Below are positions 52,501 through 62,670 of a DNA stretch of 64,000 bases, piece after piece. The notes beneath the pieces were generated by a model, which saw nothing but the letters and a program-made list of their open reading frames with translations, was not told the origin of the DNA and did no database searches. This stretch comes from Closterium sp. Naga37s-1 (taxonomy: Eukaryota > Streptophyta > Zygnematophyceae > Desmidiales > Closteriaceae), in the NCBI GenBank assembly GCA_947471745.1, contig CANJKZ010001154.1, forward strand, positions 136,501 through 200,500, written 5' to 3'. The position numbers were made by a program, and so were the translations under genes. The first letter of the stretch is position 1. Each line of letters opens with the position of its first letter.

Positions 52501-53921
52501 AGACCTCGACAGGGGTACCGGGTGTAGTAGGATACAGACTCGTCAAACCGGACATCACGGGAGTCTAGGAACTGGTGGAGGGGCGGGTGGTAAAAGGACC
52601 AGTCGGCAGAGTCCACTGGGAAACCAAGGAAGAGACAGGGGACGGCGCGTGCCGAGAGCTTGTCCGCGGAGGTGTCGCGAACAAGTGCAAGGCAGCCCCA
52701 GACTCGAAAGGCCGACCCAACACCAGGGGAACCAGTCCAAAGACTGGTCGGTGAAGCCTCGGGCCGCGAGACACGTGGCTGGAGGTTCAGCTGGTGTGCG
52801 GCGTAGCGAACCGCGTGAGGCCACAGAAAATGAGGCGCACGGGCATGGATCATGGACGTGCGGGCGATGTCCATGACCAAGCCTATGCGGCGCTCAGCAA
52901 CCCCATTCTGTTGTGGGGACTCTGGCAGCGTCCAGGACTGGGTGATGCCCTGTTCGCCGCAGAATCCGCCGAGAATGCCGGAGCGAAACTCGCCCCCACG
53001 GTCGGAGTGAAGACAACTGACTCGACGACCACGAGTGCCCTCAGTGGCTAGAAGCCACCTGATCAGCGTAGCAGTCACCGCGGACTTCTTCGCAAGAGGG
53101 AACACGGTGGTGTACCTGGAGTAGTCGTCGACGACCACCAGAAAGTAACGCTCTCTCCCAGACCCCTGCGTCGGGGCAGGGCCCCAGACGTCCAAGTGGA
53201 GAGTCTCGAAGGGAGCGGTGGCCGGACGAAGGGAGGAGGAGTGGGGAGTGGCGCGTAAGCGACCGGCGACGCACGGAGAGCAAGGAGGGGCAAGCGAGAG
53301 AGGGAGCGACGGGAAGGTGCGTGGGAGACTTGTGACAAGTCCCTGACTGAGCATGCCACGAAGGCGAGGGATCAACGGGTGGCCAAGGCGGTGGTGCCAC
53401 AGGACGGTGCGGTGGGCAAGAGAGCGACAGGAGCAAGACACAGCGACTGGACAGGACACAGCGACCGGACTGGACACGACTACCTAGCTAGACACAGCAA
53501 CTGGACTGGGGACCTGGGCCGGAGGGGACGCAGCGACCTGAGGGGAGGACGCGACCGGGGAGCGCTCGGTGTGGAGAACGTAGAGACCGGAGCGGGGCTC
53601 CCTGGTGAAAGTGGCCAGAACAGCACCTGTGGTAGTGTCAGTACAGACTGCAGTCCGCCCACCCCCCACGAAGGTAACCGTGATCCCCCTGTCCTGGAGG
53701 TATCCAACACCCACCAAGTTCCGAGTGAACGAGGGGATGTGGAGGCCGCGCAGGACACCAGAGGGGACCACAGGGCACGGGAGGGTGGTGGAGCTACGCG
53801 CAACGGCTGGTCCAGAGGTGAGGAGTGAGGAGTGGCGTAAGGGTCGTGTGGTCGCGGAAGAAGCACTGAGACGCGCCCGAGTCCAGCGTGAACGACAGAG
53901 AGGCCTCAGTCGGAGGGTCAC
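49548..53921 (-). CDS. pol: Ty1/copia pol polyprotein with one stop codon
   Basis: One reading frame runs from about 53,921 to 49,548 with a single TAG at 53,486-53,484. The upstream 145 codons hold the end of the protease and the pre-integrase region ([20 protein letters not shown]). The downstream 1,309 codons hold the WHHRLGHP zinc motif, the integrase core ([32 protein letters not shown]), a long Pro- then Gly/Ala/Ser-rich linker with GGAGAGG-type repeats (about 51,900-52,300) and Gln runs, reverse transcriptase ([36 protein letters not shown]) and RNase H ([36 protein letters not shown]). Active-site residues look intact, but the stop and the frameshift from gag probably make it non-functional. 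Confidence 0.93.
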
Positions 53922-54599
53922 CTGACCCAGTCGCTACACAAGCACCTAGAGCAGCAACACAAGCACCTAAGCTAGACAGGCACAAGGCTACACTAGCAGG
54001 AGGCAAGCAGGCTAACCTACGAACACGCGAGCACACAGACCCATCAGCACTAAAGTCAGCATCAACATACAAAGCATGCTGACGCGCATTGTCCATGGAC
54101 AGATCAAAGACATCAATCTTACGGGCTAACAGGCGAGACCAGCGAGGCGTGACCGCCAGAGGGCCCCAACGAGCCCGGTAGAGGTCGTCGAGGCGGCGGA
54201 AGCACCGCGCGGCAGAGTGGTCGTCGCGACCACAGAGACAGGGGCTGCCCGGCCCGGTGAGGCACCAGTGGGTGCAGGGGCCAGCGTCACGGCGAGGGGG
54301 GCGAGGGGCCCAGCTGGAAGAGCTGCTGCTGCGGCCGGTGCTCCCAGGGCCTCCCGGACCCCACTGCGGCGGAGGACCCCAGTGCTGCTGCGGACCCCAC
54401 TGCAGCGGGGGCCCCCACTGCTGGAACTGCTGCGGTGCCTGCTGCTGCTGCTGTCCCTGCTGCTGCTGCTGTCCCTGCTGTGGCTGGTGCTGCTGTGGCT
54501 GCTGCTGCTGGGGGACAACGCCCCCACTGGTCGGGCCACCACCCGGGGGTGGGCCTGTCTGTCCTGCACCTCCTCCAAGGCCCCCTCCCCCTGGCGCAC

Positions 54600-54630
<31 letters not shown>

Positions 54631-55557
54631 TCCGCCACCACCGCCGCTCCCACCTCCACCGCCACCTCCACCGCCACCTCCACCGCCCCCACCTCCCCCC
54701 TTCCCGCCCTTCTTGCCACTCTTGCCCCGTTTCTGCCAGTCTGCGGCAGAAACGGCAGCGGTGTCCTCAGAGACCGTCACAGCAGCAGAAGCGCGGGTAG
54801 AGGTGAAAGTGGGAAGCTGAGGGGCGGCACACCCCGCAAAGAGACGGGGGGCCACCGCATCAGTGGCGGAGGCAACGGTGAGGAGGCTGCTCTCGATGGT
54901 CCCGAGAGCAGTCTGAAGGAGGTCTATAGTGAGCTCAGTGGGGTGCTTCTGAAGAAGCGCGTCGCGGGCAGTGGCAAGGCGATCAGGGAGGCGGGTGACT
55001 AACCAGTGCACAGTGAGCCACATGGGGGGGGGAGCAACAAGGAGCTGTGCGTCGGTACAGGCTGAACGAAAACCGGCGTCAAGCGAGCGGAGGTGAGTCA
55101 CTAGGTCGGAAACAGTCGCAAACGAGCCTAGGTCGGGAAACACGAACGGCATGAGGAGGCGACTGAGGGAGGCGGAGGAGGGGGTGGAATAGCGAGCCAC
55201 AATAGCATCCCAAACCCCCTTGGCTGTCTCCACCTGGTCAAAGTGAGCGGCCTCAGTCGGGGGGAGAAGCTCCGATAGCGTGAGGGCAGCGGCCGCGTCA
55301 CGAGAGAGCCACACGTCCCGAGCCAGGACCCGACGGTCGTAGTCCGCCTGGGCCGTAGGAGTGGGCTCTGGGGCGGTCGGCAGGGCGGCGGGGGACGGGG
55401 GTGCCGCGAGAGCACCCGACGCGTGGGCCCACAGAGTGGCGCCGTCCTGACGCTGGCTGGTGAGGAAACGTGTGGTCTGGCGCTGCCAGGTACCGAACTC
55501 GATCGGGCGTCCCTCAGCATCGAAACGGAGGCGACGGGCCTCCATAGCGGAGCCCAT
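53794..55557 (-). CDS. gag: Ty1/copia Gag plus protease start
   Basis: 587 aa from an ATG at 55,557. The first ~260 residues are the gag capsid-like part (GVWDAIVARYSTPSSASLSR, FVFPDLGSFATVSDLVTHLR). A lysine-rich stretch leads into a very long glycine tract and then Gln/Pro/Gly repeats. A zinc-knuckle-like cluster CTHWCLTGPGSPCLCGRDDH and the protease active-site motif [11 protein letters not shown] follow. The frame then leaves the homologous path about 20 residues later and ends at 53,794, while the rest of the protease continues in the +1 frame. Because the break lies inside the protease domain, a deletion is likelier than programmed frameshifting. This is an inference. Confidence 0.9.
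54600..54710 (-). repeat. GGN/CCG-repeat encoding polyglycine in copia gag
   Basis: Tandem CCGCCG and CCACCTCCACCG units on the plus strand encode about 40 glycines on the minus strand with a single serine or two. The high triplet purity suggests slippage expansion. Confidence 0.85.
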
Positions 55558-56243
55558 GCTAGAGGCGACTGGAGCACGGCGGAGGCGAAGCTAAGAACGA
55601 GGAGGAAAACTACGGAGGGCTAGGGACGCCAGCGGGGAAAACGACGAGAGACAGTCGGCGAGAAAATAGTCGTGGGGCGGGGCTCTAACCGAACCTAGGT
55701 GGCGCTACCAGAGGGAAGAGCGGCTGCCAGCCGCTGAGCCGGGAGCCAAGTGCAGTAGGAATGGCGTGGGACCGGTGCACAGGTGAAGGGGATAGAGATG
55801 CAGTAAGCGCACAGAGTGATGCGGTAAGGGCACGCAGGTGTGCGGGGAGCGCACGCAGGTGTGTGGTAAGCGCACGCTGGTGTGCGGGAAGCGTTGACGG
55901 AGGAGGGCGCGCGACAGGCGGAGGGGAGGGCACGCGACGATCTAAGGAGGGCGCGCGACGGTTGAGGAGGGCGCGCGACGATGAGGGAGGGCGCGCGGCG
56001 GTCTAAGGAGGGCGCACGACGGTTTTGGAGGGCGCGCAACGGTGGGGGAGGGCGCGCGGAGGTCTAAGGAGGGCGCGCGACAGGCTGGACAGCGCGGGAG
56101 GGCGCGGGCTAGGCGCGAGGAGGGCGCGGAGGGCGCGGAGGGCGCGGAGGGCGCGGAGGGCGCGAGAGCACGGAGGGCGTGTAGGGCGTGGAGGCTAGTT
56201 AAAAAAAAAAAACGAACGAGGATCTAACCTACTCGTGATACCA
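55558..56243 (-). other. copia 5' leader with GGGCGCG repeats
   Basis: Untranslated leader between the 5' LTR and gag. It contains many imperfect 20-30 base units of the type GAGGGCGCGCGACGGT and then a GCGCGGAGG run (about 55,900-56,180), plus an A-run (56,201-56,211). No coding signal. Confidence 0.7.
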
Positions 56244-56371
56244 TCTCAGAATAGGAATGCAACGGAATGAATGAAACTAGGAAGTGTGGAAGTACAAATA
56301 TGCAACCCTAACAACTGTACTCCCTATTGTGCTACTCACTGTAGCCTACAAGCATAGAATTACATTTGACA
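56244..56371 (-). repeat. Ty1/copia 5' LTR
   Basis: 128 bp, paired with 49,215-49,341. Confidence 0.9.
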
Positions 56372-57456
56372 CCAACCGTGCGGCGCGAACAGTTACGAAA
56401 CTGTTCCCGCCGAAGCCATCCTGCCTGCAGCTGCCTGATGCTGTCTGCTCCGACGGTTCAGATGCGTCCCAACTGTCTGACGCTTCGAGTCGTTTCCAAC
56501 CGTCTGACGCTTCGCGTTCATTCGCGATACTGCGTGCTTCTCTTTGCTGCGGTGAGGAGTGCACAGTAAGATTCAAGTATTACTATTCGTAACAGCCTAA
56601 ATTTTACCCAAAGGCAATTGCGTATTTCGGTGAAACAAAATTGATGCCCTTTTTGTGGGTAGCAAAGGTACCCACGACCAATTTCTATATTGATTGTAAC
56701 ATCTATATACAGTACTTTATCCGCCTTATTCAGTGTATATTTTACGACATAATATCCTTTTTCTGTGCTGGAGCCAGCTCTGCCCTGGCCTTGCGGACTA
56801 TGGGGTGGCTTTTCGTTTCCGAGTCGCATCCCCATCTCCGCCCAGTTGCACCAACTGGCCCGGCGCTGCTTTGCGATTGTGGGGAAAACAACGAGCGCCA
56901 ATCAGCTACGGACCGCTATTTCCCACCACACCCCATGCTCGTGGTGGCTGATTCTGCTCCTGCCACACCCCATAAGATCGCGGCGATTCGACGGGGAACG
57001 AGGGCGGTGTAAGAACCGCGCTGAATGCGTACAGTATCACACTAAAAACTACCGATACTGCACTGTAACGTACAAAACGCTCTAACCCTCAACTTTTGTC
57101 ATCCTCATCTGACAGCGTTGTTTCCACCGCGACGCGGTTATGATAATGCCCATGCTCCTCGATTTGGTCAATGTTGGGCTGAGAGAATGCTTATTTTACT
57201 TCGCTCAAATCCCATCCAGCTTTTCTTATACTAATATATATTTCTACGATCACCATCCCTCCTTGCGCTTCGAACAAACCTCCGCGTCTTTCCTGTCTCG
57301 TTCCTGTCTTTCCGTACAATCGACTGCATCTACTAGCATATTCTCGCGAAACTGGTCCTACTTTGACACGGCACTTTACGTAATAGTGGTCCAGTGCTGT
57401 TCCATAGAACGTCCGTTCTTACTCCCAATTCCCGACGCGTCACGCCTTCTACCACC
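56372..57456. promoter_or_regulatory. 5' flank of the Root_cap-domain gene
   Basis: No gene recognised. A short tandem of CGTCTGACGCTTCG-type words lies at about 56,470-56,515. The last few hundred bases before 57,457 should contain the promoter of the Root_cap gene. Confidence 0.4.
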
Positions 57457-59558
57457 ATGAACAAAAGAACGTCCCTTGCGTTTCTTACCATCGCAGTATC
57501 TCTTACCCTATGCGTCGCGGACCTCTGCCCGAAGTTCGAATGCGGCGAGGGTACGTTTCGGCGAGGCAAGTTCATCGACGTCACAGCAGCAGATCGTACG
57601 GAGGGCTCCACACGCTTCCTGGTCGAGGCGTTCTTCACGGCGACGCAGATGTACAACTACCTCGAGTTCAATGTAACGGGAGATGAAACGCTCGCGCACC
57701 CCGAGGTCGAGTGTCATCGCTACTGCTCCGCGTACAACGCGCAACTTCGTAACAAGGTCCCCGAGCTGGAGGCGAAATACTGGATGTTCGAACAAACGTG
57801 CGAAGAGGGCAACGGAGGTTTGTATTATCTTTTTTAATGTCCAATAACCCATCGCCGCAGCAACCTCTCTCCTTCCCCCTTCCCGGTGATACTAAACCAT
57901 GACAGTGCATCTCCTTCGCTCAGGCTCCGCCATTTCCACCACTTATCGTTATCCAAGCCTTCCCCTCCGCCAATTCGCGTGCCGTGTGCGCGTGTGGATG
58001 GCACGTGCGCGTGCGTGTGTGCAGGGATCTGCACGTGCTTCAACGCGGACGCGTGCGTGGACGAGTGGAGCTTCAGCCCCGCGTGGATGGAGCCTGCGGA
58101 GGGCCTGGGCACGGACCGCGTCGAGCCGGCTTCCAACTGGACCGTCGGATCGCTCTGCACCGCCAACGAAAAGGGAGACCCGCATTTCACAGGCGCCGAC
58201 GGCTCGCATTTCGACTTCAGCGGTACGGCTACTTGGCTACTGCTATTACTTCTATAGCTCAAGCGACCTTCGCATTCGGTCGGGTATCCATTATTGAAGC
58301 GTATATTAGTTTCAACGGGTTTCGTGAATCTTGGACTCGCCCTGGTCAAAATCCCGCTTCCCTCCCTTACCCCGTTCGTCACCCAGGCCGGCCCAATCGC
58401 AATTACGCGTTAATATCCGACGCCCACGTCCAGGTCAACGCGTTCTTCGGCGGGCGCTACGGCGTTTGGGCCAATCACGCGAAGGCGCTGACGTGGATTA
58501 GATCTCTCGCCGTCATGACCGGCCACCACCTCCTCATCTTAGACGCACGCCGCGGCGCCTCTGCGGAATACGGCGACGGCTACTTAGCTCGTATGGTAGT
58601 TGACGGCAGAGTTAGGGAGTTAGACACCCCTGGAACTAGCGTCCAGCTTTGGCCGGGAGCGGAGCTAGCGTGGGTTGTGGGGGGGAAGCTAGACGGGAAC
58701 GACCTGATCGACGTGTACGAACTGAGAGTGGCGAATGTGGTAACCCTTCACGTCACGCTACGACCGGAAATCGCGGCGATGCGCACGGCGACGGATGGGA
58801 CAGTGCACATGTCGATCGGCGTGGATTGGGCGAGCCTTTCGCCCTCCGTGCACGGCGTGTTGGGGCAGACGTTCCGACCTGACTTCATCGGACGGCTGTG
58901 AGCACTCCTTTGGCACGCGCTTTCATGAACATGGTGGTCGTTAGCGTGTTGTGGCAATTTGCGTTGATAGATTCTCTTTAAACGCCTCGTGATTTTCTGC
59001 CTGTTTTGCTTGGCTTCGGTGTCGCCTCTACAACCGTGTACCACTGCTACACATCCCACGCTTTCTTTCCTCACAGCTGCTCACGCTCGGAAGGGAGCAG
59101 GAAAAACACAGGACTGAAGCCTCCTCCACAACATTCCTCATTCTGCCTCCTGCATTTCCTTCTCTTCTCTGCTCCTCCATTCTCCTCCTCACTACTTCCT
59201 TCCCCACACCCCTTCCCCCTTTCACCCCCTGCCTCCGGCTCCGCCCTATATCAGAGCCCAGCAGCATCTAGTGCACAGCGATGTATTACACGAGGACGTG
59301 GTGCCAGGGGACAACGCGGAGGGCTTCATAGACGGCACGGTCAAGGACTACCAGGTGTCAGCACTCAGCAAGGCGGACTGCCGCTTCTGCCGCTTCGCCC
59401 GCGCACAACTGGTAGATGAGGAGATGGCACGGGCGCTCGAGCTGACGGGAGGGTTCTTGCACGCAGGTGTAGGGGTGGTGGGCGGCGGTGGGTACGGCAT
59501 GAAATTGCGAGGCGGGCCATTCTCTTCAGGGGAGGCTCTGTTGATGGATGCGGAGTGA
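57457..59558 (+). CDS. secreted Root_cap-domain protein
   Basis: Four exons join in phase: 57,457-57,817, 58,025-58,222, 58,387-58,897 and 59,279-59,558, giving 449 aa. The ATG at 57,457 opens a signal peptide (MNKRTSLAFLTIAVSLTLCV). A Cys-containing region follows (CHRYCSAYN, TCEEGNGGICTCFNADACVD). The Root_cap-type domain starts at GDPHFTGADGSHFDFSG (171 on) and continues through YALISDAHVQVNAFFGGRYG, LTWIRSLAVMTGHHLLI, SVHGVLGQTFRPDF and the C-terminal KADCRFCRF. This plant family is secreted and linked to root-cap or mucilage cells. Its biochemical role is not settled and the GDPHF start recalls the von Willebrand D fold. An alternative stop at 58,899 exists if the last donor is not used. 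The acceptor at 59,278 was chosen for phase. Confidence 0.85.
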
Positions 59559-60231
59559 GCGAGACTTGGTGTGAGTGACATTTGGGCCGGCCGCATAGGT
59601 GGTGGGTGTGAGTATGGCATGGACGACTGAGCAGGAAATCTCCTTTATCCAGATAAGGTTCTGCGCGCCTTGCTGCTGGGGCTACTTCTCATACCAGCTC
59701 GGGAGGATGCACAGCCCAATAAGTGGGCACTTGCCTGCGGGTCTGCACACAGCAGTGCAGTGCATATCATTGAAGACAGTAGGCTGGGGTAAACTGTACT
59801 ACCTTTTGTTGTGTCACCCGCAGATGCCAGCCGCATGGCATGTGCTGCCAATAAAGGGCGCACCAAAGGACCAATGGCAGAAGCCATAGTTGCTGTCTGC
59901 TATGGCTGTTTTTGTTATCCAATAAATCAAGATTGATTATTGAATGCTTTGCAATGCTGACAGTGCTGTTGCTGCTGTGACTTCAACATGATTTTCGGTA
60001 TTGATTACTACACATGCCTGCTTTGAGAAACCCATACCTGCGTTGCCACAAATACCACCTCCGGAAGTGGTGGGTTATGGACCTGGCAAAGCCTCCATAA
60101 AGGCGGGCCCTGCGGTTAGTCCTATTGCCTCGTGGTGTAAAACGGTAAAAACTGAAAACTGCTGTGCGCCGATTGATTGTCTTACACGCTGGACCCATGC
60201 TGGGATTTAAAACGAAACACAAGAATACATA
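59559..60231. other. no recognisable gene
   Basis: 3' flank of the Root_cap gene. AATAAA-like words (AATAAA at about 59,920) could serve for polyadenylation. No further feature seen. Confidence 0.4.
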
Positions 60232-60739
60232 CCGTAATCACCCGTATATAAGACCCCCTCCAGTTGTAGACCCCCGGGTCTATAATACGGATGGGTGTAG
60301 TCTATTCGAGTACATCTGAGTTATACCCCCCTAAACGACTCCTAACATTACAAGACCCCCCCACATCCTAGAGAAGTGGGGATTTTACAAAAATGCAATT
60401 AAAAAGGCCGAGGCGACACTGCGCGCTGGGCCATCAAACGGTGCCCTGCGCTGTCGTGTGAAAACCAAGTGGTGTTCGTGGCCAATGGGAGGAAGCTCCC
60501 ATATAGGGTTCGTGATGACGTGGGTACGGCCCGTGTGGAGACCAATTCGAGTATTTTTGGGAGGAGCTAAAAACGGAGCAATTTCAAATCACTTCATTGA
60601 GCTCCAAAACTACTTTCTTATAAATGCCAATTTGAAAAGACCCGGGTCTTATAAAATATATACCATTTAATTATATCCCCCAGCTTTTTGAGGGATGATT
60701 ATCATAAGACCCTAGGGTCTTATATACGGGTGATTACGG
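60232..60739 (+). mobile_element. TA-flanked MITE (Tc1/mariner-pogo type)
   Basis: 508 bp with perfect 25-bp terminal inverted repeats: 60,232-60,256 begins CCGTAATCACCCGTATATAA, and 60,715-60,739 is its exact complement. TA dinucleotides flank it at 60,230-60,231 and 60,740-60,741. Further GACCCGGGTC-type inverted segments near both ends allow a longer hairpin. No transposase. The TA target and end structure suggest mobilisation by a mariner/pogo-type transposase, which is an inference. Confidence 0.92.
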
Positions 60740-61071
60740 TATACCAGAACATCACGACCCCGGTCCAGACTCAAAACCATACAGATTCAAAATTAATGCA
60801 GACACCCACATATATCATGGGCCTGGGCCAATCGCTGCACAGACACAAGCACAAGTAAGTACCATAATGCTGGATGACCACACCAGTGATGTGCGGGCTG
60901 GAACTTGTAAGCACATGCAGCTGCAAGATTATATCTCCTCTTCCAATCAACTGGCAGACCACACCGAGACCCAATATGCAAGCGAAGCGGTAACAGCAAG
61001 AAAGTCGGCATCACGCCAACCAGCACACGAGACAAACCACAGAAGCTCAAGTCATTTCTGTCCACTCCTCT
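60740..61071. other. no recognisable gene; 3' flank of the thioredoxin-like gene
   Basis: Spacer between the MITE and the stop codon of the minus-strand gene. It presumably contains its 3' UTR. Confidence 0.4.
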
Positions 61072-62670
61072 TCACTCCTCGTCACTCGGGAAATACTCAT
61101 CGTCGAGAAACTCGTCATCTGACTGGAAATTTGGCACATATTTCTGGATGGTTTCGAGAATGCGGGCCTTTTCACGTGTGGGAAAAGATTCCACGAGGGT
61201 TTTGTGCATGTAGAAGTGGAAGAGAGGGACCACCTGAGCACGCATGGTGTCATATGGGGAGGTCCGGACAGGATAGAGGTACAAAGGGTTGGGCAGAAAG
61301 GGTGGGACAGAATGGGTGAGATTGCGAGGACAGAAAGGACAGTAACAAGGGTGGGGAAAGAGGTCGAGGAGGGAAGTGGTAAAGGTTAAGAGGGTAGGGA
61401 GGAGAGAGGGGTGAGGCGGACGAAGGGGGAGATGATTCACAGAGTCCGTAACAGTGTCTGTTAAAAAAAACTGATTGGGGAAAGAAAGGTTATGCAGGAA
61501 TATGAGCTGTGATGACGAATTTGAGTAGCCCACCCAACACGCACACGCGTCCCCACTGAGGTGCAACTGTGGAAAATTTCCTGTCTCCTGCTTTCTTCCT
61601 TCATAATTGCTGGCTACAAAGCAGGCATCCAGTCCCGTCTCACCTTAATCCGCAGTGCTTCAGCGATGTCGGATTGTTCATCATAGTCATCCATAACCTG
61701 CACCGGTGCCACATGGCAGCCAGCCATGAGAAACCGAAACGGTGCAAGAACAAGTCAAGAGGGTAATGACCGAAGGAGAAAGGGGTCAAGAAAAGGGAAG
61801 GTAGGGAGAGGAGGGAAAAGGGAAAACTGGAGTTCTTGAGGATTTGCGTGAGGGGAGAAAAGCGAGTATTTTTTCTTGTACACCACCCCTTCCTTCATCT
61901 CCTTCCCACTGTCCCAACCCCCCCCTCCCCCCCTCTCCTCCCCCCTCTCCCCCCCTTCCCCCCCTCCTTCCTACTCCCCCCCTCGATTTTCGGCTGTGTC
62001 AACATGCAGCAAAACCAGAAGCTGGTTATGTGACGGCAGCGCGCAATTTACAATTGGTGCGTAGCATATCTTCGAAAGGAAGGACATTCGAAATGTCTCA
62101 AAAGCTACAAATGGTGCGTACGTTATGTTTGAGAAAAATAACGGGATCCCCCAGATCGCCTTCGGCGCGACACAGTTTCGCAAACCCTTGCTCGATGTAC
62201 TTGCAGCTCCCGCACGCCGTGCGGAAAAAGTCCACCACCACTAAGATGTTATTCCGGTCCGCGTGCTCTAGAATCACGTCAAGCTCCCTCTGCGATTTGA
62301 TCTCGCGAACGCACTCCGCCGGACACGTGTCCAAATCCGCTTCGCTTGTCACCTCGCCCTCGGGTCTGCTAGGTTGACGACTGCGGTCTATCTTAATCGC
62401 GTTACGTCGAACATTCCGGCGGAAAGGTTGAACAGACGTCCGCTGGGGAGAAAGAGAGAGCGACGACGAAGGAGGCTGAGGAGTCACTTGCGTGAAAAAA
62501 CTTCTGGTTGTAGAACCCGTGTGCAGGCGTGACGGTGCAAGGAAATGGAACGAAGGATCGGCGAGTGACCATGCAGGGGTCGTGATGAATTGGAAGCCAT
62601 GAATCTTCTGTACGCACGACGCGGCCAGACTCGAGACAGCGAAAACCATTAGTAGCGACTGCTCCTGCAA
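61072..62670 (-). CDS. atypical thioredoxin-like protein, probably plastid-targeted
   Basis: Three minus-strand exons join in phase: 62,670-62,122, 61,697-61,644 and 61,233-61,072, giving 254 aa. The thioredoxin fold starts near 125 (VREIKSQRELDVILEHADRN), with the core ILVVVDFFRTACGSCKYIEQ and active-site cysteines Cys153 and Cys156, then VIFLKHNVMDDYDEQ, then VVPLFHFY containing the conserved cis-Pro, and ESFPTREKARILETI. The pattern (FF then xCGxCK, and PLFHFY) resembles plant ACHT/thioredoxin-like 1 proteins of chloroplasts, which oxidise or reduce target enzymes. ACGSC replaces the usual WCGPC. About 100 N-terminal residues rich in Ser, Arg and Pro suit a transit peptide. The acidic tail (QSDDEFLDDEYFPSDEE) is unusual. 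Confidence 0.88.
61914..61984 (+). repeat. pyrimidine tract in an intron
   Basis: About 70 bases of nearly pure C and T on the plus strand, inside the first intron of the thioredoxin-like gene, so the transcript is A/G-rich here. Confidence 0.75.

Larger units (their letters stand above)
49215..56371 (-). mobile_element. near-full-length Ty1/copia retrotransposon
   Basis: 7,157 bp bounded by short LTRs at 49,215-49,341 and 56,244-56,371 that differ only in a small cluster (AATGGTCAAAC versus AATGAATGAAAC). gag and pol lie on the minus strand. Next to the 5' LTR the minus strand reads TGGTATCACGAG (56,243-56,232), which shares its first eight bases with the initiator-Met primer site. The 5-bp flanks (CTAGC and CCAAC) do not match, so one side may have been rearranged. 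Domain order gag, protease, integrase, reverse transcriptase, RNase H is that of Ty1/copia. One frameshift and one stop interrupt the coding region. Confidence 0.93.

Noticed and set aside
58899..58901. TGA as the true end of the Root_cap protein
   Set aside because: A GTGAGC donor overlaps it, and the next in-phase exon supplies the expected C-terminal segment. The short form remains possible but less likely.
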